From NCBI RefSeq assembly GCF_902859915.1, contig NZ_CADIKK010000013.1, positions 62,001 through 126,000 of the forward strand: a stretch of DNA of 64,000 nt, in the 5' to 3' direction. The DNA is from Paraburkholderia ultramafica. GTDB lineage: Bacteria > Pseudomonadota > Gammaproteobacteria > Burkholderiales > Burkholderiaceae. Position numbers and translations under genes: made by a program. The notes below the pieces were generated by a model that ran no database searches, was not told the DNA's origin, and saw only the letters and a list, made by a program, of their open reading frames with translations. The stretch's first letter is position 1; every line of letters starts with the position of its first letter. Shown here one piece after another: positions 34,789-42,367 of this stretch.

Positions 34789-35712
34789 TCATTGCGACCG
34801 CATCCGCTTCAGTTCATCGATGCGCAGATGATAGCTCCGTAGTAGACAAGCTTTATCGCCACACGCGTTGCGAGAATTACGAAACCACGCTCGTTGATCC
34901 GCTCGTAATCGCGTCTTGTTAGCCGATACTTTCATCGTTTGGCCATAGACTTCTGCCAATGCTTTATCGACACCTGCGAGTTCCGCATCCCCGCAAATCA
35001 GCTGCGCCTGGACAGATATCAGCTTGCTGCAATCGAAACTTTGCATCAACGCAGTCTTCGTCCTGCGCTGGATCTCCAACAGCCCTGGTTTGCATAGCCC
35101 TTGCAGCGACTTGCAAGCGGCGTCGCGCCCGACCCATGCCATGTCCCCCGCACCATATTGCTTAACGAAACGATTGATGCCCGCATGGCTTACGCCCCTT
35201 TGCATTGCGTTTGCCGCGATTATTTCGTTGCAAAGCGAGTCCTCGGCATAGCTTCGCCCATCGCGCCGGTAGCAGCTGTGAAAACCGAGCAGCCCAGTAC
35301 CAACAACACTTCGGCGTTCCCCTGAAGCGAACAGAATGGAAGCGCAAGCGGACGCGCACCTGGCACTGTCTGGAACTGTCGTATAGACGCGTACATGGTC
35401 CATTGCATCGACCACCCGGAAAGCGGCCTCTACATTCCCTCCTGGGCTATTTAAAACAAGGATGACAAGACCTTCGTCATCGCGGTCAGCCATTTTGGCG
35501 AACGCCAGGAACTTCTCTGCATCACCTTCCTGAATCCTCCCCTCACCGATAACCATTTTCAGCTCGAGTTGTGGTTGGTAGTAGATCTTGAAGTCCATCC
35601 CGGGCGCCGCACCGGGAATCATCAGCACAGTGAAACAAAGCCAGCCAAGCAATCGTCGGATCGAGCTTTGCGCCGGCGCGCCTTTGGCTGGTGGGTGCTC
35701 AGTGCTGCGCAT
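34789..35712 (-). CDS. Periplasmic ClpP/crotonase-fold protein fused to LprI-like domain
   Basis: A 307-residue exported protein with one N-terminal hydrophobic segment (residues about 20-38). The middle part has the ClpP-like oxyanion motif NSPGGNVEAAF and the Ser-bearing segment CASACASILFASGERR seen in periplasmic COG3904-type proteins. The C-terminal 90 residues, from FDCSKLISVQAQLIC through ADQRAWFRNSRNACGDKACL, match the four-Cys LprI/DUF1311 pattern of lysozyme-inhibitor-like proteins. Known pieces in an unusual combination; a catalytic triad cannot be confirmed by eye. It lies 234 bp after another exported-protein gene on the same strand. Confidence 0.72.
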   Translation of the reverse strand: MRSTEHPPAKGAPAQSSIRRLLGWLCFTVLMIPGAAPGMDFKIYYQPQLELKMVIGEGRIQEGDAEKFLAFAKMADRDDEGLVILVLNSPGGNVEAAFRVVDAMDHVRVYTTVPDSARCASACASILFASGERRSVVGTGLLGFHSCYRRDGRSYAEDSLCNEIIAANAMQRGVSHAGINRFVKQYGAGDMAWVGRDAACKSLQGLCKPGLLEIQRRTKTALMQSFDCSKLISVQAQLICGDAELAGVDKALAEVYGQTMKVSANKTRLRADQRAWFRNSRNACGDKACLLRSYHLRIDELKRMRSQ

Positions 35713-35946
35713 ACGCTTCTCCCCGGAATATCAGAAGCATAGTCTCGAGCCTGTCTTGGGTGGCGTAATGACCCTGTGTGAAATGACCGGTTGCATCCGC
35801 GCCAGGTAACGGACCGTTCGCGTCGATGTGATCGCAGCGTTGTTGGAACTGTACGAGGCCCAAGGCCATTGTTGGTGCTATTGCGGCAGCAGTGGATGGC
35901 GGGCCGCGCTTCAGTGCAGTCTGGTACGGTCTCGCCGGGCCGCCAG

Positions 35947-36756
35947 TCAAGGCTGCGTGGACGGCGGCGCAAAGCTCGCGCGCACCCGGTACAGCAGTGA
36001 AGGATCCTGGCCGACGATTTGCCAGTTGACCCATTGATCCGCCGGCACGACCAGGCCCGGATGGGTCGCGTGCACCAGGCTCGGCTGCGGCGGCAGCTTG
36101 CAGCCTCCTCGGGTTTTGGGCGTGGTATTGCTTTCGAGCGTTTCCTGCGCGTCGATTGCGAGAACCGACCCGGTCGGGTCCGCCCGCAGCGGCGAGACCG
36201 TGATGGTGCGCTGCAGGTCGATACTGCCCGCGGGCTGGTCCTGGCAGCCGACTTTGTGCGTGACGACCTTGTGATGCCTGTTGGTCCGAGCCTGGCCGAC
36301 CGTGGACGTTCCATCGAATGAGTCGACCTGCTGGCCGTCGCGGATTACCTGCAGCGTCCAGTTGACGACGGGCTGCACGGCGGGTTGCGCGTAGGGCTGT
36401 GGCGCCGGCGCTGCTTGTGCATAGGGTTGAGGGGTTGGCGCTGGCTGCTCCGCGGGCTGCAACGTTGGCGCTGGAAGCACAGGGAGTGCCGGCTGCGGAG
36501 CGGCCTTATGAGTGGGCGCATGGACACGCCTATGTGCGGGCTTATGAGCCGGCTTTTCAGCGGGCTTTTCAGCCGGCTTTTGAGTGGGCTGTGGAGCGGA
36601 CGCGGGAGTGCGCAGAGGAACGGCGTGCTCCACCGGTTGCGAGGCCGGAACCGCGGGCTTCACTACACCCTCAAACACCGTCTGCGCGCTCGCAGACACG
36701 AACGCGGCGGCAGCGGCGGACAGAGCAGCGGCGAGAGAGTTCTTCCACAACATCAT
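35947..36756 (-). CDS. Exported Pro-rich protein with unknown C-terminal domain
   Basis: A 269-residue product starting MMLWKNSLAAALSAAAAAFV, a signal peptide ending near SASA. Next is a Pro/Ala/Gln/Lys-rich region of about 110 residues with repeats such as KPAEKPAEKPAHKPAHR and PTPQPYAQ, which could span the cell wall or periplasm like a TonB linker. The last 130 residues form a folded-looking domain, VNWTLQVIRDGQQVDSF and onwards, with two Cys. No family recognised. It precedes the ClpP-like/LprI-like gene. Confidence 0.65.
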   Translation of the reverse strand: MMLWKNSLAAALSAAAAAFVSASAQTVFEGVVKPAVPASQPVEHAVPLRTPASAPQPTQKPAEKPAEKPAHKPAHRRVHAPTHKAAPQPALPVLPAPTLQPAEQPAPTPQPYAQAAPAPQPYAQPAVQPVVNWTLQVIRDGQQVDSFDGTSTVGQARTNRHHKVVTHKVGCQDQPAGSIDLQRTITVSPLRADPTGSVLAIDAQETLESNTTPKTRGGCKLPPQPSLVHATHPGLVVPADQWVNWQIVGQDPSLLYRVRASFAPPSTQP

Positions 36757-37294
36757 GTCGGCAGGCTCCATGCACGTGTATCGTCGCAGAGGCGTTGCAC
36801 AACGCGTGCCCGGGCGTTTGTTGGCGAGGAGGCAAAGCGCTCATTCCATTTCAACGGGAATTCGCACATATCCCTCCTATGCTGGTACAGCGCGGGCAGC
36901 GGCGCAGGCTGGACAATTCGCGCCTGCAATCGGCCCGATCACCGAACAATTGTCCCTTCGCCCTACCCTCATCTTATCCAATCGGCCGGACCCCAACATT
37001 TAGCCCACGAGGTTAAATGCGAGATAGATCCCCTACCTTGTAATTACCAAGTCGCCGGGAAACATCCAGCGAACAGGTTTGACAGCCTGAATGTTGAAAC
37101 CCGCACGCCTGCCCAGGCAGGCCGTGCGTCTGCCTCTGCACGTCCATCTTCTATGGGCGGGCCGTGGCGGGAGAGCCGCAAGGCTCGCTGGTTTGGTTTA
37201 GTGCCAGTCTGTCAATCCCGCTATCGTGCCCGCTCACCCCTTCCCCCCAAAGCCGGTGTTCGGGCGATCCAGGAAGCAACTGGGAGATCGCACC
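36757..37294. other. Intergenic region without supported gene
   Basis: A 538-bp spacer between divergently oriented genes. Long Arg/Cys-rich plus-strand frames cross it but are shadows of the Pro-rich gene. A GGAG ribosome site for the next gene lies at its end. No repeats or clear promoter were seen. Confidence 0.4.
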
Positions 37295-37606
37295 ATGACC
37301 AAGTCCGCCAAAAATCAACCGGCCTCACGTCCACCCGTCGACGCGCTCCAGTACGAGAAGCTCGCCCTTTCCGCGTTCGATTTATGCGACCGGCAGATGG
37401 GTCAACTGGATACCTTGATCACACTTGCGTCCTCGATAGTTAGAAATCCTGCGATGACGCGTGACGAAAGACGGCGTCATCGGACACTTCTTGAATTGCT
37501 CGTGGACACAGCAGAGCAGTATCAACAGGAAGTCGGATGCGACCGCGAACTGTTCCAGGTGATTGCACTCGACGCGAAGGGGCTACCGGTTGCCGCACCA
37601 CACTAA
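37295..37606 (+). CDS. Small helical protein of unknown function
   Basis: A 103-residue cytosolic protein beginning MTKSAKNQPASRPPVDALQY. The body is two or three amphipathic helices rich in Leu, Asp and Arg (FDLCDRQMGQLDTLITLAS, RRRHRTLLELLVDTAEQYQQ), with no signal peptide or enzyme motif. GGGAG lies 9-10 nt before ATG and supports this start over an upstream one at 37226. A hairpin terminator follows 28 bp after the stop. Function unknown. Confidence 0.65.
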   Translation: MTKSAKNQPASRPPVDALQYEKLALSAFDLCDRQMGQLDTLITLASSIVRNPAMTRDERRRHRTLLELLVDTAEQYQQEVGCDRELFQVIALDAKGLPVAAPH

Positions 37607-37634
37607 ACGATCCGATCAGCCAGCAGAAAAGCAA

Positions 37635-37660
37635 ATGGCCGCAGCATCGGCTGCGGCCAT
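37635..37660. terminator. Hairpin terminator between convergent genes
   Basis: A perfect 10-bp stem ATGGCCGCAG/CTGCGGCCAT (37635-37644 with 37651-37660), 6-nt loop, located between the small helical gene and hemY, which converge. The T-run is poor. Confidence 0.7.
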
Positions 37661-37712
37661 CAGATAGCGGCTCCAAAGGTTCGAGTCACTTAGCGATTAC
37701 ACCCCGCCAACC

Positions 37713-38903
37713 TCACACCACATTCATCGCCAATGCACTCTCGCGATAATGCTGGCTCGCCTTGTCCGCATCGCCGAGCTGCTCGTGCAAACGCGCCAAT
37801 GCACGATGCGAGCGAATCTTCAGCGTCTCGTTATCGGCAAGCTTCAACGCGCGTTCAAGGAACGATTGCGCCTTGCCCCACAACTGCTGATGCAAACACA
37901 AACGGCCCAACGCGAACATCAAGTCCGCATCTTCCGGGCGATCCTTCTGCCATGCCTCGGCCTTCTGAATCAGCGGCAACGCATCGCCCGCGGTGGTGTC
38001 CGGATAACGACGCAGCAAGCGCGCGTCCCAGTTCTGCGCGAGCGCTTCCTCGACGATCTTGCGCGCTTCCTGCGGACGATTCAGCGCCACCAGCAGTTCG
38101 GCGGCGAGATCGGCGAGACGCGGCGAATGACGCTCGGTCGCCGACAGCGAGTTCCACAACTCCAGCAACGCATCGGCGTTATGACGCCGGTCGCGCAACA
38201 GATTCTCCGCCGCCAGTTGACGCAAGCGCACCGCCACCGCCGGATGAAGCGCCTCGCGCTTTTCCAGCGTCTTGACGAGCTTGAGCACTTCGCTCCAGTT
38301 CTTCAATTGCTGCTGCGCGCGCAACATGATCTGCTGCGCGTGAATGCGCCGCGCGCCCTGCGACTGCATTTCGGTCAGCGCGGTCAGCGCGCCGTCCGCG
38401 TCGCGGCCGTCGGCGCGCATGTCGGCGGTGGCCATCAGGCGCGCGTCCTGCCAGTCGTTTTCGTCGATCTGCGCGAGCCATTCGTCGCGCCGCGCATATT
38501 CATGCATCCGATGCGCGGCGGTGGCTGCGATCAAACCGGCCGCGCCCTTGTTGTCGCGGTTCGCGAGCGCATCTTTCGCGGCTTTCTCCGCGCGCGAAAA
38601 ACGCCCCGCGTACAGATTGCCGATCGCGTCACGCAGCGCGGCGTGCGCCTTCGCGACCCGCGAGCGCGCACGGTAAGCAGCCACGCGCTGCGGCATGCGC
38701 CAGATATTGCGGATGATGCGCAACAGCGCGTACAGCAGGATGAACACCACCACCAGTCCGACGATGAACAGATTCAACGAGATGTCGACGCGGTACGGCG
38801 GATAGATCAGCAGCACCTGCCCCGTGTCGAAGCGCCCGACCACCGCCAGCACCACCGCGATGGCGAACAGAAACGCGAGCCATAGAAGTCCCCGGATCGC
38901 CAT
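37713..38903 (-). CDS. hemY: HemY-type heme biosynthesis-associated membrane protein
   Basis: A 396-residue protein with two N-terminal membrane helices (residues about 5-22 and 42-64) and a long TPR-like alpha-helical cytoplasmic or periplasmic domain ending in a canonical TPR near residues 330-385. This is the gamma/beta-proteobacterial HemY, distinct from the oxidase also called HemY. Its role in tetrapyrrole synthesis is not fully defined. It starts 2 bp after the hemDX stop, so it is translated from the same message. Confidence 0.9.
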   Translation of the reverse strand: MAIRGLLWLAFLFAIAVVLAVVGRFDTGQVLLIYPPYRVDISLNLFIVGLVVVFILLYALLRIIRNIWRMPQRVAAYRARSRVAKAHAALRDAIGNLYAGRFSRAEKAAKDALANRDNKGAAGLIAATAAHRMHEYARRDEWLAQIDENDWQDARLMATADMRADGRDADGALTALTEMQSQGARRIHAQQIMLRAQQQLKNWSEVLKLVKTLEKREALHPAVAVRLRQLAAENLLRDRRHNADALLELWNSLSATERHSPRLADLAAELLVALNRPQEARKIVEEALAQNWDARLLRRYPDTTAGDALPLIQKAEAWQKDRPEDADLMFALGRLCLHQQLWGKAQSFLERALKLADNETLKIRSHRALARLHEQLGDADKASQHYRESALAMNVV

Positions 38904-38905
38904 GA

Positions 38906-40924
38906 TTAACCTCGATTCCGGTATTGATTGACGGCCTGCAGACTCGTGTTCAGATTCGGCAATTCGACCGCGGCCGATCCCGTATCCACCTGCTTGACCA
39001 GATCGATGACGGTCTGCGTTTGCTTCGACGAGTCGTCGAAGTAGCGCGTGAGCGCGGACTGCGCCGCTTGCAGGTCGGACTTCAGCGTGCTCTGGTTGCG
39101 CGAGAGCAGCGCGAGGCGCGCGGACAGCAGACGCAGCTTCAGGTTCTGACGCACGAAGTAGCCTTGATCCGGCGTCACCAGCATCGCGTCGGCGTTGTCG
39201 ATGCGGCGCACCTGCACGAGGCTCGTCAACTGCTCGCCGATGCCGGCGGTCACTTCATGCAGCCACACTTCCCAGCGCGGCTTGCCGGTGGCCGCGGCCA
39301 CCTTCGCGGTGTCGGCCCACGTCGCCGCGTGCGGCGTCGCATGCGGGATCGGCGCTTCGCCGGACAGCGGCAGGCTGTCCACGTGATCGATCGCATTGTC
39401 GAGCTTGATCGCGAGACCGGTGAGGTCGGTGGACGGCGCGGCCTTCAGCTTGTCGATGTCTTGCGCGATGGCCTTGCGCACCGCGACCGCCTGCGGGCTG
39501 TCCGAGGCGGCCAGGCGCGTGTCCGCGCTTTGCAGCGCGAACAGCGCCAGCTGCGTGTTGCCGGTGAGCTGCAACTGCTGGCTCGCGGCCGACAGCATCT
39601 GCCCGACTTCGGCGAGCGTCCAGTCATCGCGATTGCGCGCGAGATCCGCGTATTGCTGTTGCAGCGCCTGCTGCGCGGCTTGCGCATCGGCGAGCTTGCC
39701 TTCGAGTTGCGCGACCTGCGAATCCGCTTGATGCACGGTGGCCAGCGCCTGCTCGGTCTTGATGCGCAGTTCGTTGGTCTGGGTGTCGTTGGCTTGCTGG
39801 CGTTGCGCGAGCTGCTGCGCGCTGCGCTCCACCTTGCGATTGAGCGCAAAGCCGCCCACGCCCGCCGCACAAGCAATGATCACGACGACAAACCACAGCA
39901 GCGGTCCGCTCGCGCTGCGGCGCTTTTGCGCTTCGTATGGCGTGAAGGGTTGATTCGGCGGCAACGCAGTGGTCGCGGCCGGCTGGGGTGAAGCGTTCGT
40001 GGATGCGTTCGTTTCAGTCATGCGTGAGTTAGCCGGTGAATGAGCCGGGTTGGACGGTACCGGTTGGACTACGGTTGGCACGGCGGCGAGCAGCGCGCGG
40101 ACAATGCGCTCGTCGCCCGCGCCGGACACCGTCATCCTATCAAAACCCAATGCCCGCGCGGTCTGCGCGATACGGGGATGCGGCGTGACGAGCGTGGCGC
40201 GTTTGAGCTGGACGATTTCGTCGGCGGTGAGGTGGTCCTGCGCGAGTTCGTGCAGATTGCGCACGCCTTCGGAACTGGTCAGCAGCCACGCATGCGGCGC
40301 GCCCGCGAGCAATTGGTGCACGCGCGCCCAGCCGCCGATCGACGGCTCCGGCACGATGCGCCGATACGCGGCGACCGCCTCGACTTCGGCGCCGGCTTCG
40401 CGCAGACGGTCGGCGAGCCATTCACGGCCGCCGTCGCCGCGCACGATCAGCACGCGCTTGCCGTCGAGACTCGCCGCGCCGAGCGACGCGTCGATTGCCG
40501 CGAACAGACCCTCGGAATCGAAGCTCGCCGCTTCGTCGTCGGCGGCGGACGCGGGGCTGATCACCTGATGCGCCGGCGCGGCGACGCCGTGGCGCGCAAG
40601 CGCCTGCACGCTGCCCGGCCCGACCACGCCGATCGGCAACGCATGCGGCCAGATGCCGTCGCGGCGGGCAAACGCGTGATCGACGGCGTTCGGCGAGACG
40701 AACACGACCAGCGCATAACGTTCGAGAGAGGCCAACGCCGCGCGCAACGGCGCGTCGTCGGCGACGGGCGCGATGTCGATCAGCGGAAACTCGAGCGTGG
40801 CGATGCCGGCGGCGTCGAGCTGTTTGATCAGCTCGCTCGACTGACCGGCCGGTCGCGTAATCACGACCGTGAACGCCGCCTTGCCAGCGGACGAAGCTGC
40901 GTTGCCTGGCGTGTCGGCCGTCAT
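38906..40924 (-). CDS. hemDX: Fused uroporphyrinogen-III synthase / HemX protein
   Basis: A 672-residue two-domain fusion. Residues about 1-270 are HemD, with VVITRPAGQSSELIKQLDAA and the second-lobe segment LLTSSEGVRNLHELA; this domain cyclises hydroxymethylbilane to uroporphyrinogen III. A Pro/Thr-rich linker leads to HemX: one membrane helix near residues 340-360 (LLWFVVVIIACAAGVGGFAL), a coiled coil, then a periplasmic helical domain. An internal ATG at 40021 could restart HemX, but the frame is unbroken. ATG 40924 or GTG 40927 overlaps the hemC stop, coupling translation. Confidence 0.9.
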   Translation of the reverse strand: MTADTPGNAASSAGKAAFTVVITRPAGQSSELIKQLDAAGIATLEFPLIDIAPVADDAPLRAALASLERYALVVFVSPNAVDHAFARRDGIWPHALPIGVVGPGSVQALARHGVAAPAHQVISPASAADDEAASFDSEGLFAAIDASLGAASLDGKRVLIVRGDGGREWLADRLREAGAEVEAVAAYRRIVPEPSIGGWARVHQLLAGAPHAWLLTSSEGVRNLHELAQDHLTADEIVQLKRATLVTPHPRIAQTARALGFDRMTVSGAGDERIVRALLAAVPTVVQPVPSNPAHSPANSRMTETNASTNASPQPAATTALPPNQPFTPYEAQKRRSASGPLLWFVVVIIACAAGVGGFALNRKVERSAQQLAQRQQANDTQTNELRIKTEQALATVHQADSQVAQLEGKLADAQAAQQALQQQYADLARNRDDWTLAEVGQMLSAASQQLQLTGNTQLALFALQSADTRLAASDSPQAVAVRKAIAQDIDKLKAAPSTDLTGLAIKLDNAIDHVDSLPLSGEAPIPHATPHAATWADTAKVAAATGKPRWEVWLHEVTAGIGEQLTSLVQVRRIDNADAMLVTPDQGYFVRQNLKLRLLSARLALLSRNQSTLKSDLQAAQSALTRYFDDSSKQTQTVIDLVKQVDTGSAAVELPNLNTSLQAVNQYRNRG

Positions 40925-41955
40925 CACTCGCCAGTCGCCGCGCTGTCCGCCGCACCTTCAGCCGCATCACCATCGCGCGACGTTGCGGCGGGACCGCTGG
41001 CGGTGCTGAGTGCGCGCACGATCTCCAGCGCACCTTGCTGTTCGAGCGCGCTCGCCACTTCCTGGCCGAGCGCGAGCGCCCGTTCGATAGTGGGCGCAGG
41101 CGCCGATGCCTGCGCGCTCAGCACGCGCTGACCGTCGGGCGTGGCGACGATGCCGCGCAGATGCAGCGCGCCGTCGTGCCAGCTTGCGTAAGCGGCGAGC
41201 GGCACCTCGCAACTGCCGCCGAGCGCGCGCGACACCATGCGCTCCGCTTCGACGGCGGCGGCCGTGTATTCATGATGCAGCGGTGCGAGCCATGCGGCGA
41301 GCTCCGCGCGATCGGCGCGAATCTCGATGCCGAGCGCGCCCTGGCCTGCCGCTGGCAAGCTGTCTTCCGGATCGAGCAGCGCGCGGATGCGCTCGCCCAG
41401 ACCCAGGCGCTTCAGACCGGCGGCAGCGAGGATGATCGCCGCGTAATCGCCGCGATCGAGTTTCGACAGACGCGTGTCCAGATTGCCGCGCAGAGGCCGC
41501 ACTTCGAGATGCGGATAACGCATGCGCAGCATCGCCTCGCGGCGCAAGCTGGAGGTGCCGACCACGGCGCCCTCCGGCAACGCGGCCAGCGAGTCGTACT
41601 GGTTGGAGACCAGCGCGTCGCGCGGATCTTCGCGCTCCATGATGGTGGACAGCGCGAAGCCCGCGGGCAACTCCATCGGCACGTCTTTGAGCGAGTGCAC
41701 GGCGAGGTCGGCGCGGCCGTCGGCCAGCGCGGCTTCCAGCTCCTTGACGAAGAGGCCCTTGCCGCCGACCTTCGACAAGGTGCGATCGAGAATTTGATCG
41801 CCGCGTGTCGTCATTCCGAGGATTTTTACGTCACAAGATGGATATAATTTGTGCAGCGCACATCGCACATGCTCCGCTTGCCACATGGCCAGGCGGCTCT
41901 CTCTCGACGCAATCACAAGCGTGTGGGGTGGCGTGGAATACGTCTCGGTGTTCAT
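40924..41955 (-). CDS. hemC: Porphobilinogen deaminase (hydroxymethylbilane synthase)
   Basis: A 343-residue enzyme joining four porphobilinogens into hydroxymethylbilane. The dipyrromethane cofactor Cys is C249 in GGSCEVPLAAYA; earlier motifs include RESRLAMWQAEHV, GGKGLFVKELE, and GTSSLRR with GNLDTRL. The frame is open to 42333, but the family start MNTETYSTPPHTLVIASRESR is at 41955. It heads hemC-hemDX-hemY and is divergent from ppc across a 412-bp spacer. The extra C-terminal 30 residues are Ala/Gly-rich. Confidence 0.95.
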   Translation of the reverse strand: MNTETYSTPPHTLVIASRESRLAMWQAEHVRCALHKLYPSCDVKILGMTTRGDQILDRTLSKVGGKGLFVKELEAALADGRADLAVHSLKDVPMELPAGFALSTIMEREDPRDALVSNQYDSLAALPEGAVVGTSSLRREAMLRMRYPHLEVRPLRGNLDTRLSKLDRGDYAAIILAAAGLKRLGLGERIRALLDPEDSLPAAGQGALGIEIRADRAELAAWLAPLHHEYTAAAVEAERMVSRALGGSCEVPLAAYASWHDGALHLRGIVATPDGQRVLSAQASAPAPTIERALALGQEVASALEQQGALEIVRALSTASGPAATSRDGDAAEGAADSAATGE

Positions 41956-42272
41956 TAGCTTGCTGATCGAATGACGGGATGTAATAACAATCAATGTTAG
42001 CACGCGCCCTTGTGTCCCAAGGCACAGCGGAGCGCCGTGCCGGCGCGGTATCGATGGAGGAGACGGGCTTCGCGCTGCGCGCGCCTGCCCCATCCCAGCC
42101 TGTCCACGCACGGTCGTTCGCGCACCGGGCCTCGGCATGCGGGATGATGCAATGCGGCGCAACCTGCGTCGCCTGCATGCGTGCATGCTTTGCACGTGCT
42201 GCAATTCGTGCATTTCGTGCGAGCACGCGGCTCCCCTCTCCGGCGTAGCGCCATCGGCACCTACCGTTTTGT
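41956..42272. promoter_or_regulatory. Divergent hemC/ppc intergenic region
   Basis: It contains the hemC promoter on the minus strand and part of the ppc leader. Around 42175-42235 it is rich in GTGC/GCAC steps (for example TGCATGCGTGCATGC), giving many short overlapping inverted repeats. No gene seen; frames crossing it are extensions of hemC. Confidence 0.4.
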
Positions 42273-42328
42273 GCAGTTCACGTTGCAGTTCCACGTGCAG
42301 TTCTATTGCAGTTCCGCAGTAGCAGTTC
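42273..42328 (+). repeat. Array of five GCAGTTC heptamers upstream of ppc
   Basis: The heptamer GCAGTTC starts at 42273, 42285, 42297, 42308 and 42322, a spacing of 12, 12, 11 and 14 bp, all in the same orientation. The array ends 39 bp before the ppc start codon. The near-helical spacing resembles iterated protein-binding sites, though a simple repeat expansion is possible. Confidence 0.75.
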
Positions 42329-42367
42329 ATCACTTAACAGGCCCTGGCTTCCCTGAGGAAACCCATC

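Noticed and set aside
42175..42330. Possible CRISPR-like array in the hemC-ppc spacer
   Set aside because: Repeat units are only 7 bp with 4-7 bp spacers; no cas genes anywhere in the window.
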